Positions 32,518-42,340 of a DNA stretch of 64,000 bases are shown piece by piece; positions within the stretch are counted from its first letter, which is position 1, and every line of letters begins with the position of its first letter. Source of the stretch: Candidatus Gastranaerophilales bacterium. GTDB lineage: Bacteria; Cyanobacteriota; Vampirovibrionia; Gastranaerophilales; Gastranaerophilaceae. The stretch covers positions 62,001-126,000 of the forward strand of contig CALUXU010000001.1 of NCBI GenBank assembly GCA_944324825.1. Direction: 5' to 3'. A program made the position numbers and the translations under genes. The notes beneath the pieces were generated by a model that worked only from the letters and a program-made list of their open reading frames with translations, did no database searches and had not been told where the DNA came from.

Positions 32518-34260
32518 TTAATTATTTTGTAATGCTTCTCTTACATGGCTTATTACGTATTCAACAGCCTTATCAGGAGTCATTTCTTCTTTAGAACCGG
32601 TTTCTCTTATAACAAACTCAACATTACCGTTCTGAATAGATTTACCAACAGTAATTCTAAACGGGAATCCGATTAAATCCGCATCTTTGAATTTAACTCC
32701 CGGTCTTTCATCTCTATCATCGATTACAACTTCAATACCGGCAGCCAATAATTTTTCATAAACTTCATTTGCAACCTTCATTTGAAGTTCATCGTTACAG
32801 CTTACAGGAACAACTATTGCATGGTATGGAGCAATCGAAATCGGCCATTTAATACCCCAGTCATCATAATGCGCCTCAACAGCAGCTGCTGCCGTTCTTG
32901 AAATACCGATACCATAACAGCCCATTATGTATGGTTTTGCTTTACCGTCAACATCCATATAAACTGCGTTCATTGGTTTTGAATATTTTGTTCCCAGTTG
33001 GAAAATATTACCAACTTCAATACCTCTTGTAACCTTTAAAGGTTTACCGCACTGAGGACAAAGTTCTCCGGCTTCTGTAAGTCTGATATCTACAAACTTA
33101 ACCTCCGGAAGCATATCCCAATTTACACCGACTTTGTGCTTATCATTTTCATTCGCACCGATTACAAAGTTTTTAAGTTCTTTTACTGTATTATCGGCAA
33201 TGATTTTGACATTGTTCATACCCATAGGACCAATGAATCCGGCTTTTGCATCAAAACCGTTTTTCATCATTAATTCTTCAATTTCTTCTGCAGTCGCAAT
33301 TCTTATATCAATTGCACCGGCTGCATTCATTAATTTTGTTTCTTCAACCTGTTTATCTCCTCTTATCAAAGCAATTACAGGTTCTTTATCGGCAATATAA
33401 ACGAGTGATTTACAAACAACTGTCGGATCTATGCTTAAGAATGCACAAATATCATCAATAGTTTTCATATCTGGAGTATCAACTACTTTATATTCATTCA
33501 TACCAAACTCGGCACCGTCCGTTTTGGCTGGCGGAAGATTCGATACTGCGTGATTTGAATTTGCTGCATAATCACAATCGTCACAATAGAACACATCGTT
33601 TTCACCGGCATCCGTATCAGTTATTACCATAAATTCATGGCTTACACTGCCGCCTATAGCACCGGAATCAGATTGAACCATTTTGGTCGGAAGTCCACAT
33701 CTGTCAAATATCCTTTTATAAGCTCTTGCCATATTATCATATTCTTTTTCCAAATCTTCTTGAGAAGTTGAAAAAGAATATGCATCCTTCATAATAAACT
33801 CACGGCCTCTTAACAAACCAAATCTTGGACGTACTTCATCTCTGAATTTAGACTGGATTTGATAAAGATTTACAGGCAATTGTTTATATGATTTCAAACC
33901 GTCACGTGCAATTGCCGTAATAATCTCCTCATGAGTCGGTCCAAGACACATTTCTCTGTCATGTCTGTCTTTTAATCTCATCAATTCACGTCCGTATACT
34001 TCCCATCTGCCTGATTCTTCCCAGAGTTCTTTCGGCTGAACAAAAGGCATAAGAAGTTCTTGAGCACCTGCTCTGTCCATTTCTTCCCTTACAATGTTCT
34101 CAACTTTTTTCAATACTTTCCACATAAGCGGTAAATAATTATACACGCCTGATGTAAGTTTTCTTATGTAACCTGCTTTTACAAGAAACTTATGAGAAAC
34201 AACCTCCGCATCAGACGGAAATTCCCTGAGTGTTTGAACAAAAAGTTTTGACATTTTCAT
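32518..34260 (-). CDS. proS: Prolyl-tRNA synthetase
   Basis: Charges tRNA-Pro. The 580-residue bacterial-type enzyme has class II motif 1 around E-M-D-R-A-G-A-Q-E, motif 2 R-F-G-L-L-R-G-R-E-F-I-M-K-D, the inserted editing (INS/YbaK-like) domain at residues about 220-400 with G-A-I-D-I-R-I-A-T-A-E-E, motif 3 G-C-Y-G-I-G-I-S-R, and the anticodon-binding C-terminal domain. G-P-T-H-E-E is intact. It is a single-gene unit converging on the GNAT gene; rarA lies upstream on the same strand after about 97 nt. No T-box leader is seen. Confidence 0.95.
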   Translation of the reverse strand: MKMSKLFVQTLREFPSDAEVVSHKFLVKAGYIRKLTSGVYNYLPLMWKVLKKVENIVREEMDRAGAQELLMPFVQPKELWEESGRWEVYGRELMRLKDRHDREMCLGPTHEEIITAIARDGLKSYKQLPVNLYQIQSKFRDEVRPRFGLLRGREFIMKDAYSFSTSQEDLEKEYDNMARAYKRIFDRCGLPTKMVQSDSGAIGGSVSHEFMVITDTDAGENDVFYCDDCDYAANSNHAVSNLPPAKTDGAEFGMNEYKVVDTPDMKTIDDICAFLSIDPTVVCKSLVYIADKEPVIALIRGDKQVEETKLMNAAGAIDIRIATAEEIEELMMKNGFDAKAGFIGPMGMNNVKIIADNTVKELKNFVIGANENDKHKVGVNWDMLPEVKFVDIRLTEAGELCPQCGKPLKVTRGIEVGNIFQLGTKYSKPMNAVYMDVDGKAKPYIMGCYGIGISRTAAAAVEAHYDDWGIKWPISIAPYHAIVVPVSCNDELQMKVANEVYEKLLAAGIEVVIDDRDERPGVKFKDADLIGFPFRITVGKSIQNGNVEFVIRETGSKEEMTPDKAVEYVISHVREALQNN

Positions 34261-34357
34261 AATAAGAAATCCTCTTCTAAAGTAATCTATGTAACAATCC
34301 TATCACAATAGTCATTACCGGTAAAGCTATATAAATCAGAGAGAAAATCTTATATAC

Positions 34358-35593
34358 TTATTCCTCAAAGTATACTCTGTCTTTTAATTCATCAGGCATA
34401 AACTGCTGTTTATAATCAGGATTATCATGTGTGTAAATATAATCTACACCAAAACCGTATTTTTTTGCATCTTTATAATGTGCATCTCTAAGATGCATCG
34501 GCGGCGGATAATCCTGTCCGGATTGAATATCTGCAAGAGCGGCATCAATAGCCATAATTGTTTTATTGGATTTTGGCGCATTTGCTACATAAATAACTGC
34601 CTCAGCCAATGGAATACGTCCCTCCGGTAGTCCCAGAAGCTCAACAGCTTTATAAGCATTAACAGCAACAGTCAAAGCATTTGTATCAGCAAGTCCTACA
34701 TCTTCTGCAGAACACACAATCAAACGTCTTGCAATAAATCTCGGGTCTTCGCCTGCTTCAATCATTTTCGCAAGATAATATATTGCAGCATTAGCATCAG
34801 AACCTCTCAAGCTCTTTTGGAATGCCGATGCACAATCATAATGCTCTTGCCTTGAATATCTGGTATTTCTTTTTTGGGTAATACTTTCCAAGATTTCTAT
34901 ATTCAATAATCTTGAATTATTAGAAAAATTACTTGCAAAATAAGAATTCTCAACCATATTTAGTGCGGTTCTGGCATCACCCCTTGCGTTATTAATGATA
35001 AATTTTACAACTTCATCATCATACACAATCGGCTGATATGTCTTTTCAAGATATTGAAACCCCTTATCAATAATCTTTGTCATACTCTCATCATCAATAG
35101 CATTTAATCTTATTATCTGCACCCTGGACAAAAGAGCCGGAACGACTTGAAAAGACGGATTTTCGGTAGTTGAGCCGATAAGGAAAAATGTTCCGTTTTC
35201 AAGATACGGTAAAAGCGCATCCTGTTGAGTTTTTGTATACCTATGGATTTCATCAATAAATACAATTGTTTTTTGCCCGTATCGTAAAGCTTCATTTGCT
35301 TTTTCAACAGTTTCTTTTATATCTTTCACTCCTGAAGATACAGCAGATAGTTCTAAAAAATTAGCATTAACCTGATTTGCAATCAATCTGGCAAGTGTCG
35401 TTTTGCCGCAGCCGGGTGTCCCCCATAAAATTAAAGAGAATAATCTCTGTGATTTAATAAGATTCAGCAAAGGAGAATTCGGAGCTATAACGTTTGATTG
35501 ACCTAAAAACTCCTCCAGAGTCTTTGGACGCATCAACTCTGCCAGAGGAATCTGTTTATTCGCATTCTCCAGTTCTGTAAATAGATTATTCAT
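34358..35593 (-). CDS. rarA: Replication-associated recombination protein RarA (MgsA)
   Basis: AAA+ ATPase of the RarA/Mgs1/WRNIP1 group that acts at stalled forks with SSB. The 411-residue protein has L-A-E-L-M-R-P-K-T-L-E-E-F-L-G-Q at the start, Walker A G-T-P-G-C-G-K-T-T near residue 57, Walker B I-V-F-I-D-E-I-H-R and the sensor G-S-T-T-E-N-P-S-F, then the MgsA C-terminal domain (S-L-R-G-S-D-A-N-A-A-I-Y-Y). Complete. Its ATG is 28 nt from the divergent solute-binding-protein gene, so the promoters overlap. Confidence 0.94.
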   Translation of the reverse strand: MNNLFTELENANKQIPLAELMRPKTLEEFLGQSNVIAPNSPLLNLIKSQRLFSLILWGTPGCGKTTLARLIANQVNANFLELSAVSSGVKDIKETVEKANEALRYGQKTIVFIDEIHRYTKTQQDALLPYLENGTFFLIGSTTENPSFQVVPALLSRVQIIRLNAIDDESMTKIIDKGFQYLEKTYQPIVYDDEVVKFIINNARGDARTALNMVENSYFASNFSNNSRLLNIEILESITQKRNTRYSRQEHYDCASAFQKSLRGSDANAAIYYLAKMIEAGEDPRFIARRLIVCSAEDVGLADTNALTVAVNAYKAVELLGLPEGRIPLAEAVIYVANAPKSNKTIMAIDAALADIQSGQDYPPPMHLRDAHYKDAKKYGFGVDYIYTHDNPDYKQQFMPDELKDRVYFEE

Positions 35594-35621
35594 AGTATAA
35601 TTGTAGCATGAGAGGTGCTAT

Positions 35622-36845
35622 ATGAAAAACAAATGGTTCTGGATATTAAGTATTATAATCGCCTTAATTGTAACTTACTTTACTGTAATTCAAAAAACCG
35701 AAACTGATACAAGAAAAGAAGTTACGGTATGGACACTCCAGATGGGGGATTTTGCGGATTATATGAATAATATAATCTCAAAATACGAATCCACTCATCC
35801 GGATATAAAAATCAAATGGATAGATGTCCCGTTTTCTGAGGGAGATAAAAGAACTCTTGCTGCAATTTTAAGCAATAATCCGCCTGATTTAATTAATCTG
35901 AACCCTGATTTTTCGGCAATTCTGGCACAAAAAGGAACTTTATATTCAATTCCGGAAAATAAACTCTCTGAATACAACAAAGATATTGTAGATTCCCTAA
36001 AATACAAAGGAAACTTATTTGCGATACCTTGGTATGCAACATCTGCGGTTACAATATATAATAAAAAATTATTTGAACAAGCAAAACTAACCGACATGCC
36101 GGCAACTTATGAGGATTTGGCAAAGTATGCAAAGCAGGTAAAAGTAAATACCGGCAAGTACATTTATTTACCGACAATAACTGAAAATGATACAATGCTG
36201 AAAATACTTAACAAATACGGAATCAATTCATACAGTAATATAAATAATAATGAAAGTGTTAAAGTATTTAATCAGTTTAAATCACTATACCAAAACAATC
36301 TTATACCGAAAGAAAGTATTACGCAGACACATAGAGAAGCGCTTGAAAAATATATGTCAGAAAACATCGTATTTTTCCAAGGCGGAGCAAATTTCCTAAG
36401 TATGATAAAAGATAATGCTCCAAACGTATACAAAGTAACGGATGTAGCTCCTCAAATAAAAGGAAAACTGGGACAAAACGATTTCTCATTAATGAATTTT
36501 GTAATCCCTTTAAAAGCAAAGTACAAAGATGAAGCTCTGGATTTTGGCTTATTTTTGACAAATAAAGAGAACCAGCTGACACTTGCAAAACGCACAAACG
36601 TAATTTCAACTAATAAAGAAGCTCTGACTGATTCTTTTTACAATTCATACGATGGTTTAATGTCAAAAGCACGTTCTATCAGTGCAAAACAAATTTCTCA
36701 TATTCAACCGGTTATGCGGCAGTCAAATAATCAGAAAGATATCAACACTTTAGTCAATACTGCGGTACAATCTGTTTTACTGAATAAAGATAATACTCAA
36801 AATATTTTAAACAAACTCGCAAAAGATTGGAAAAATTTATCTTAA
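35622..36845 (+). CDS. ABC transporter solute-binding protein, family 1 (sugar type)
   Basis: A 407-residue extracytoplasmic binding protein. It begins with a membrane helix (residues about 5-24) that has no lipobox Cys and no clear cleavage site, so it may stay anchored by that helix. V-T-V-W-T-L-Q-M, then P-P-D-L-I-N-L-N-P-D and L-F-A-I-P-W-Y-A-T-S-A-V-T-I-Y-N-K-K-L-F are typical of carbohydrate-binding family 1. The ribosome binding site is GAGAGG. No permease or ATPase genes are nearby. The stop overlaps the convergent ankyrin gene stop by 4 nt. Substrate is not predictable beyond probable oligosaccharide. Confidence 0.82.
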   Translation: MKNKWFWILSIIIALIVTYFTVIQKTETDTRKEVTVWTLQMGDFADYMNNIISKYESTHPDIKIKWIDVPFSEGDKRTLAAILSNNPPDLINLNPDFSAILAQKGTLYSIPENKLSEYNKDIVDSLKYKGNLFAIPWYATSAVTIYNKKLFEQAKLTDMPATYEDLAKYAKQVKVNTGKYIYLPTITENDTMLKILNKYGINSYSNINNNESVKVFNQFKSLYQNNLIPKESITQTHREALEKYMSENIVFFQGGANFLSMIKDNAPNVYKVTDVAPQIKGKLGQNDFSLMNFVIPLKAKYKDEALDFGLFLTNKENQLTLAKRTNVISTNKEALTDSFYNSYDGLMSKARSISAKQISHIQPVMRQSNNQKDINTLVNTAVQSVLLNKDNTQNILNKLAKDWKNLS

Positions 36846-37837
36846 CGATAAGTATTAAAAGAAGAAACATACTTAACGGAAGAAACATTATTATCTTTAA
36901 AATTAAAGATTGTTTTCTTTTCAACTTTAATGGTAAATCCTCCGTAATACTGTGTATCAACAGTTGAATATTTACTCGTATTTATATAGCTTGATGATGC
37001 TCTATAAGAGCTATAGTTAGCCAATCCGTTTGACGAAGATCTTAATTGGATATAATGTTGATTTTCATTTAAGTATTCCCAGGATTCAGAGTTATTATCA
37101 AGGCTAATCTTTTTATCCGGAACTCCATAAACCTGAGCTACATACTTTTTATTTTTAGCAACAAATTTATCTGATAAAAGTTTAGACATAGACTTATTAT
37201 AATAATCTAAAATTTCGCTTTTTTTGTTTGACGGTAATACCATATAAGCTGATACATCATATTTATTTAATTTAAACAAATCGGCTCCGGCATCTAATAA
37301 GTAATATACCCCCTGACTATTTGGAGATTTCTTACACAGAAGCAAAAGCGGAGTGTTTTGTTTATTATCAGTAACATCAACTTTCGCCTTCGCATCTATT
37401 AATAGTTTAATTATTTCCGGGTTTCCCTTTTTAGCAGCATATACTAGTGCCATGTCTTTTCGAGGATACCATCTGTTAACATCAACTCCATTTTCTATTA
37501 ATACACGAACTGCATCTACATTATTTTTTTTGATTGCATATATCAATGGAGCGTTATCTAATTTGTTTACATCAAGTCCATTCTTGATTAAAACATTAAA
37601 AACCTCATCATTACATTTATTTTTTATACAAGTCGACATAAGCTTGTCATCATTTTCAACTATAGCTCTTTTAGAATAAGAATTGCTATTAATAAAATTA
37701 TTTAGTTCTTTTATATTGCAGGTTTTACAGAAACCATCTATATTTTTATAAGCATCTTTAATACTATCTGATTCTTCTGCATAACTGGAGACAGTTGTAA
37801 ATAATAACGTTAATAAACAAATAAATACCTTTTTCAT
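36842..37837 (-). CDS. Exported ankyrin-repeat protein
   Basis: A 331-residue protein with a Sec signal peptide (residues 1-20, L-L-T-L-L-F-T-T-V-S-S-Y-A). Four or so ankyrin repeats follow between residues about 70 and 215 (e.g. A-P-L-I-Y-A-I-K-K-N-N-V-D-A-V and M-A-L-V-Y-A-A-K-K-G-N-P-E-I-I-K-L-L-I-D-A). The last 110 residues are a Tyr/Ser-rich domain that I cannot name. It presumably binds proteins in the periplasm or outside the cell. On the minus strand a TTGACA box lies near 37917-37922. GAGGTGA is the ribosome binding site. Confidence 0.78.
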   Translation of the reverse strand: MKKVFICLLTLLFTTVSSYAEESDSIKDAYKNIDGFCKTCNIKELNNFINSNSYSKRAIVENDDKLMSTCIKNKCNDEVFNVLIKNGLDVNKLDNAPLIYAIKKNNVDAVRVLIENGVDVNRWYPRKDMALVYAAKKGNPEIIKLLIDAKAKVDVTDNKQNTPLLLLCKKSPNSQGVYYLLDAGADLFKLNKYDVSAYMVLPSNKKSEILDYYNKSMSKLLSDKFVAKNKKYVAQVYGVPDKKISLDNNSESWEYLNENQHYIQLRSSSNGLANYSSYRASSSYINTSKYSTVDTQYYGGFTIKVEKKTIFNFKDNNVSSVKYVSSFNTYR

Positions 37838-37964
37838 TTTATCACCTCATTAATATGATAACTTATAAAATCAAATTTAGTTTAATATATTTACATTAAT
37901 ATATTAATCTTGCGAAAATGTCAACTACATGACAAAATATAATCATTAAGAATGAGAGGATTCT

Positions 37965-38573
37965 ATGAAAAAGGGATTATTTATAACATTTGAAGGAATT
38001 GACGGCTGCGGAAAAACAACACAAATTGAATTACTGAAAAATTCACTTGAAAAACAGGGTGAAAATGTTTTACTAACTCGTGAACCCGGAGCAAAAGGAC
38101 TAGGAGAAAAATTAAGAGAAATTCTTTTAAATTACGAAGGAGATGTTTCTTCAAACTGTGAATCCTTCCTATTTCTTGCAGACAGAGCTCAGCATATCGA
38201 TACAATAATAAAACCCGCCATTGATAAAGGTGTTATTGTAATATGTGACAGACATACAGATTCAACCGTTGCATACCAAGGATATGGTAGAGGTTTAGAT
38301 TTAAAACAAATTCATTATCTTAATAACATTGCAACAAACGGCATAAAACCGGATTTAACGTTTATTCTTGATATTGATGTTGAAACATCTCTTGAGAGAA
38401 TTGGAAAAGCACGTGACAGAATGGAAAGTGCCGGTATTGATTTTTTTAACAGAGTAAGGAAGGGCTATATAGAAATTTCAAGACAAGAGCCCGAAAGAGC
38501 TAAGCTAATCAACGGGAAAGATTCTATTGAAAATATTCACAGCCAAATTATAAAACATATTAGTGAGTTTTAA
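37965..38573 (+). CDS. tmk: Thymidylate kinase
   Basis: Phosphorylates dTMP to dTDP. The 202-residue protein has P-loop F-E-G-I-D-G-C-G-K-T-T-Q at residues about 7-18, D-R-H-T-D-S-T-V-A-Y-Q-G-Y-G-R-G, the substrate-specific motif T-R-E-P-G, and a LID with R-D-R-M-E (arginine in the LID). Complete, with AGAGGA upstream. The 3' end overlaps the convergent 566-aa gene by 14 nt. The usual holB partner is not in the window. Confidence 0.95.
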   Translation: MKKGLFITFEGIDGCGKTTQIELLKNSLEKQGENVLLTREPGAKGLGEKLREILLNYEGDVSSNCESFLFLADRAQHIDTIIKPAIDKGVIVICDRHTDSTVAYQGYGRGLDLKQIHYLNNIATNGIKPDLTFILDIDVETSLERIGKARDRMESAGIDFFNRVRKGYIEISRQEPERAKLINGKDSIENIHSQIIKHISEF

Positions 38574-40260
38574 TTTGCGAAAATGCAGTATTTTCAACCT
38601 GCTTATTAATAGCTATTTTATCACCTGCTGCTTGGCTATTTTGATGTACCATAGCCATTTTAGCTCTTTTATGTTTTTCACTCAGGTTTGTTAAATAAAT
38701 ATTCAAGTTAGGAATACCTTTACCCAAAACAAGCGCAGAATATACATAACCTGACCATTGAGCAATATTTAATAATCGTAAATTCTTTCTTGCTTGTCCA
38801 CCTTTTGGAAGAAGTTTTAGCATTTCATTAAACTTCATTGCCTGTCCGTTAGGTTTAATAATTGATTTAATATCAGGACGTTCTTTTCTTAAACCGTCAA
38901 CAACAACCTCTGAATGTGTTGCAATTGATGAAGATAAGAAGTTCCCGATTTTTTGTAATCTAGTCGGGTTTTGAGGTAACGGCGCACGTTTCAACAAGTT
39001 AGCACCTTTAGCCTGGAATTTATGTAGTATTAATTGGTTTACTACTTTACCAAGTATTAACCAGTTAAAGAAACCAAGAACATCTTTTGTTACAACTTCT
39101 CTATGCTCATCTTTATCTCTTGCAGCTAATAAACGTGATGTAATTGCAAGCCCGAAAACAGTCTTGAATTGGTTAATAGTCGGACTTTTACCCTTGTATT
39201 GATTCTTTTCAATAAATAATTTCGGTATCTTTAACGGATTTTTAGCCAATGCTCCCATTGATGCAAGAGCTATTGTCATCATACCAACACCGCTTGCAAG
39301 TTTTAACAGCTTAAAGCTCTTAGAATTATCCTTCTTACGTCCTTCAACTCCGACAAAACCGTCAGTACCGGTACGTTTTTTAGAAATATATACATTTAAC
39401 GGCTGTGCAATAACGGCAAATACACCGGCTATTGCAATACCGATTGCAGTTCTTGTTTTACCGAAACCTTTATAAGATTTGACAAATTCTCCAACTTTAC
39501 CCTTAACCTTATCAGATTTTAATGCTTCTGATAAACGATAAAAGTTTTCAAACATCGTTTTTGAATTTGCAACTGTTACTTTTTTAGCTGCACCATCATT
39601 GTGAACAAGTCTGAATTCCTGTTCGGTTCCGGTTGCCTCCAATAATTTTGCGGAAAGACGTTTTTTAACTTCTTTCCATCTGTCAGGCATACCATTTCTA
39701 TCACCTTCAGCAACATATTTTAAATCATCAATAATTCCCTGTTTATGTTCTTCAGGGATTTTTACAAAACCTTCCGCATTAGCATGTTTACTATTCGGAT
39801 TGTATGCCTCTAAATTATCTACAATGTCTTTTGCAAATTCAGAAACATTACCATTATGCTTTTCCCATTTTGCAGAATAAACACTGACTGCATCATCAGA
39901 TGCAAATATTTTATGAGCAGTTACATTATACTTATTGTTTAATGCTCCTGCAATAAGTGAGCCTGCAGCAACCCCGTATACACCAATTAAGGCATCATTT
40001 GCAGATGATTCAGCTTCTCTGAATCCTGTTTCAAAACCGGCAACAGCACCACGTTTTTTTACATCAGTCCAAGTTCGCGGTATGACCATAGATCCGATGT
40101 CAACACCCGTTGCTCCCCAAACAGGTTCGTCTGCAAGAAATTTGCTTACTCCGTTCACTGCAGCCGTTATCCCCTTGAATGACGGATTGTTTCCATTTTG
40201 TTTAAGGTTTTTTGGGTTGTAATAGTTGTTATTAAGATCTTGTTCTAACTGTGTCTTCAT
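38560..40260 (-). CDS. Lineage-specific membrane-associated protein, paralogue B
   Basis: A 566-residue protein that I cannot assign to a named family. The N-terminus carries N-N-P-S-F-K-G, the F-x-G tag, at about residues 24-30. Several hydrophobic segments follow (about residues 85-105, 270-295, 325-345 and 500-520). It is clearly paralogous to the upstream gene: both have a K-x-R/K-x-x-I-G-M/I-A helix leading into V-I-A-Q-P-L-N-V-Y or A-A-S-M-Q-H-I-N, then a K-x-G-V-G-M-M-T/ML-G-V-A-M-L-S helix, P-T-I/M-x-Q, and a S-R-L/M-x-x-A-D/R-D segment. Its ATG shares an A with the stop of the upstream gene (TAATG), so translation is coupled. Function unknown. Confidence 0.65.
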   Translation of the reverse strand: MKTQLEQDLNNNYYNPKNLKQNGNNPSFKGITAAVNGVSKFLADEPVWGATGVDIGSMVIPRTWTDVKKRGAVAGFETGFREAESSANDALIGVYGVAAGSLIAGALNNKYNVTAHKIFASDDAVSVYSAKWEKHNGNVSEFAKDIVDNLEAYNPNSKHANAEGFVKIPEEHKQGIIDDLKYVAEGDRNGMPDRWKEVKKRLSAKLLEATGTEQEFRLVHNDGAAKKVTVANSKTMFENFYRLSEALKSDKVKGKVGEFVKSYKGFGKTRTAIGIAIAGVFAVIAQPLNVYISKKRTGTDGFVGVEGRKKDNSKSFKLLKLASGVGMMTIALASMGALAKNPLKIPKLFIEKNQYKGKSPTINQFKTVFGLAITSRLLAARDKDEHREVVTKDVLGFFNWLILGKVVNQLILHKFQAKGANLLKRAPLPQNPTRLQKIGNFLSSSIATHSEVVVDGLRKERPDIKSIIKPNGQAMKFNEMLKLLPKGGQARKNLRLLNIAQWSGYVYSALVLGKGIPNLNIYLTNLSEKHKRAKMAMVHQNSQAAGDKIAINKQVENTAFSQIKTH

Positions 40261-42002
40261 TATTTCACTTCTGCTTTCATTTTAAACTGTTTCATCGACG
40301 GGAACTGAGGGTTTAATCCTCTGGAATTTATACCGGAAGGATTCTTAGCTTCGCCCGCTGATGCAGTTTGTATAGGGGTACCACTTTTCATTGCTTGTAA
40401 TTTTGCTTCTTCAAGCTTATCATGTTTCATTGTTCTTAATCTGGTATATATAGGAACAATTACACCTAATAGAGCCAAAGAAGTTCCTAAATTTGCCATT
40501 TGACATTTTGCTCTGAGTTTTGTTGCCTCTTCAAATGCCTTACCTACACCTCTTAATTCATCAGACGATTTTAGATGTGTATGCAAAATCCAGTTTTTAG
40601 CTTTTGTAAAGAAACCGTTGTTTTTCTTAGGATCAAAAGTTTTATTTAAAAGTTCAACACCGGTTTTCTTTTCCAGGTGAGAAGCCATAGCTTTTGCACC
40701 ATAATCTCCTAAGAAATACATACTTGAGAAGGTTACAATATCTCTTGTATGAGCTTCATCTAACTCTGCCTTATCATCCGCAACAGCCATACGTGATGCA
40801 AATGTAATTGCAGATATCGCTCTTGCCTGATCCATTGTAGGGAACTGGTCTTTGAATTGTACAATATTTTTCAACGTCTTCAGGTTAGGAAGCTTCATCA
40901 TTGATAACATTGCAACACCGAGCATTGATGATACAGCCCAAATCTTTTTACCTAACAACTGACGTTTTTCATCTTTTATTTGTTCCGGAGTTTTTTGTTC
41001 ACCTTTCCCGTAACTCTTATGAATAGGCGCACCCTTCACTCCGGATAGTTTTTCCGTAATCTTTCTGTTAATATGCTGCATTGATGCTGCCAGAGGTAAT
41101 ATAACAGCCATTCCGAGAATACTCTTTGTTTTGAGTAATCGTTTTGAACGTTTTACGAAATCTGCGACATTTTCAGGTTTAATACCTTCCTTCACCATAC
41201 CTTTTACAAGTTGATGAGTATCGGTCAATGTTCTTTCAAGACCTGCTTCTAAGCCTTCTCCAAATTTAACGTCTTGTGCGATATGTGTTTTTCTTGATAT
41301 AGATCTGAATATTGATTTAATTTTCTTCTTAGGAGTTTTTGTAATAAGTTCATCTGATAACTTGCCATCTTTGTATTTGAAACTTATTCTGGTTAACTTT
41401 TCTGCAGCATCAGACATTTCTTGTTTTGACATTGCCTGATTGAAAGATTTTTTATCAAATCCGTCAATCCCTGATGCTTCATTCAATAAATTATAATTAA
41501 CAGCATAAACTCTGGCATGAGTTTTATTGCCGTTAAAGAGATTCATACCTTCTTTAAATGCTTCTGTATTTTCTGCATCTTTATAATGATTAGTAACTTT
41601 ATTTATGGAATCAGAACTTGCCCAACAGCTTGCAAGATTTGATTTTCCTTTACCCATAATCCCGTTATTTGCAAGTTTAGCAATTCCTAAAGTAATAAAT
41701 CCCGGTATTAAACAGTTTACTATTAAACCTGATGATTCTCTTCTTAATGCCTCAAAACCCGCAAAAATATTCGTTAATGATTCCCAAATAGAACGCGGTA
41801 AGATGGCGGTCAATAAATCTATAACCGCAACATTTATCATCGGCTCTTTTTCGCATTTTTGAACAAGCCCAAGAACAACTCCGCCGGCTTTTTCACGCCC
41901 CTCAAAATTAGGTTTATTTTTTAAACCTTTATTTTTCAGAGATAAACTATTTATATTCGAATTATTTTGTCTATCTAAACTAAACTGACTAATCATACAC
42001 AA
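40260..42002 (-). CDS. Lineage-specific membrane-associated protein, paralogue A
   Basis: A 580-residue protein with N-K-P-N-F-E-G at about residues 30-36, the F-x-G tag. Hydrophobic helices occur near residues 45-75, 90-115, 300-320, 355-375 and 515-540. Overall plan and several blocks match the next gene, which it overlaps by one base, so a tandem duplication gave a two-gene operon. The C-terminal 40 residues are polar and disordered. The upstream region has the GGCAATTTTT-type element. No weak match to known transporter or enzyme families stands out. The start at 42002 has only a poor ribosome binding site; M-I-S-Q-F at residue 3 is an alternative. Confidence 0.65.
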   Translation of the reverse strand: MCMISQFSLDRQNNSNINSLSLKNKGLKNKPNFEGREKAGGVVLGLVQKCEKEPMINVAVIDLLTAILPRSIWESLTNIFAGFEALRRESSGLIVNCLIPGFITLGIAKLANNGIMGKGKSNLASCWASSDSINKVTNHYKDAENTEAFKEGMNLFNGNKTHARVYAVNYNLLNEASGIDGFDKKSFNQAMSKQEMSDAAEKLTRISFKYKDGKLSDELITKTPKKKIKSIFRSISRKTHIAQDVKFGEGLEAGLERTLTDTHQLVKGMVKEGIKPENVADFVKRSKRLLKTKSILGMAVILPLAASMQHINRKITEKLSGVKGAPIHKSYGKGEQKTPEQIKDEKRQLLGKKIWAVSSMLGVAMLSMMKLPNLKTLKNIVQFKDQFPTMDQARAISAITFASRMAVADDKAELDEAHTRDIVTFSSMYFLGDYGAKAMASHLEKKTGVELLNKTFDPKKNNGFFTKAKNWILHTHLKSSDELRGVGKAFEEATKLRAKCQMANLGTSLALLGVIVPIYTRLRTMKHDKLEEAKLQAMKSGTPIQTASAGEAKNPSGINSRGLNPQFPSMKQFKMKAEVK

Positions 42003-42340
42003 TCTACATCACTACTAGTTGATATAAAAATTATAACAACCACACTATATATTTAAAAGCAGGGCAAAAAAAAAATTGCCATTATTTTTTGTCATGTAAA
42101 GTTAATATTAAGAAAGAAAATGATTGTTTTTTAAACTTTAATTTTATTTTTATAAAAAAAACTCACAAAATTATTATTTTTTGTGTCGATATTAACCGAA
42201 AACGCAAATTATTCTAAATCATGAAGAATATTATTGTGTAAATTTTTGTAAAAAATTAGTTACTTTTCTTAATAATTAGTGTAAATCCGACAATTAATTG
42301 TAATATTGAACGCTTATTTTGTTTAAACTAAAATTGAGTC
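42003..42340. other. AT-rich divergent promoter region
   Basis: A 338-bp gap between divergent genes. Apart from the minus-strand element at 42051-42080 it is almost pure A/T with no coding potential. On the plus side a TTAATTGTAATATTG stretch about 50 nt before the DUF3326 gene could hold a -10 box. Confidence 0.4.
42051..42080 (-). promoter_or_regulatory. Candidate bipartite promoter (GGCAATTTTT-N12-TTTTAAAT)
   Basis: Minus strand: GGCAATTTTT 42080-42071, 12 nt, TTTTAAAT 42058-42051, 78 nt upstream of the paralogue-A start. The first box also pairs with a GCC/GGC palindrome (GGGCAA...TTGCC). Confidence 0.5.
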
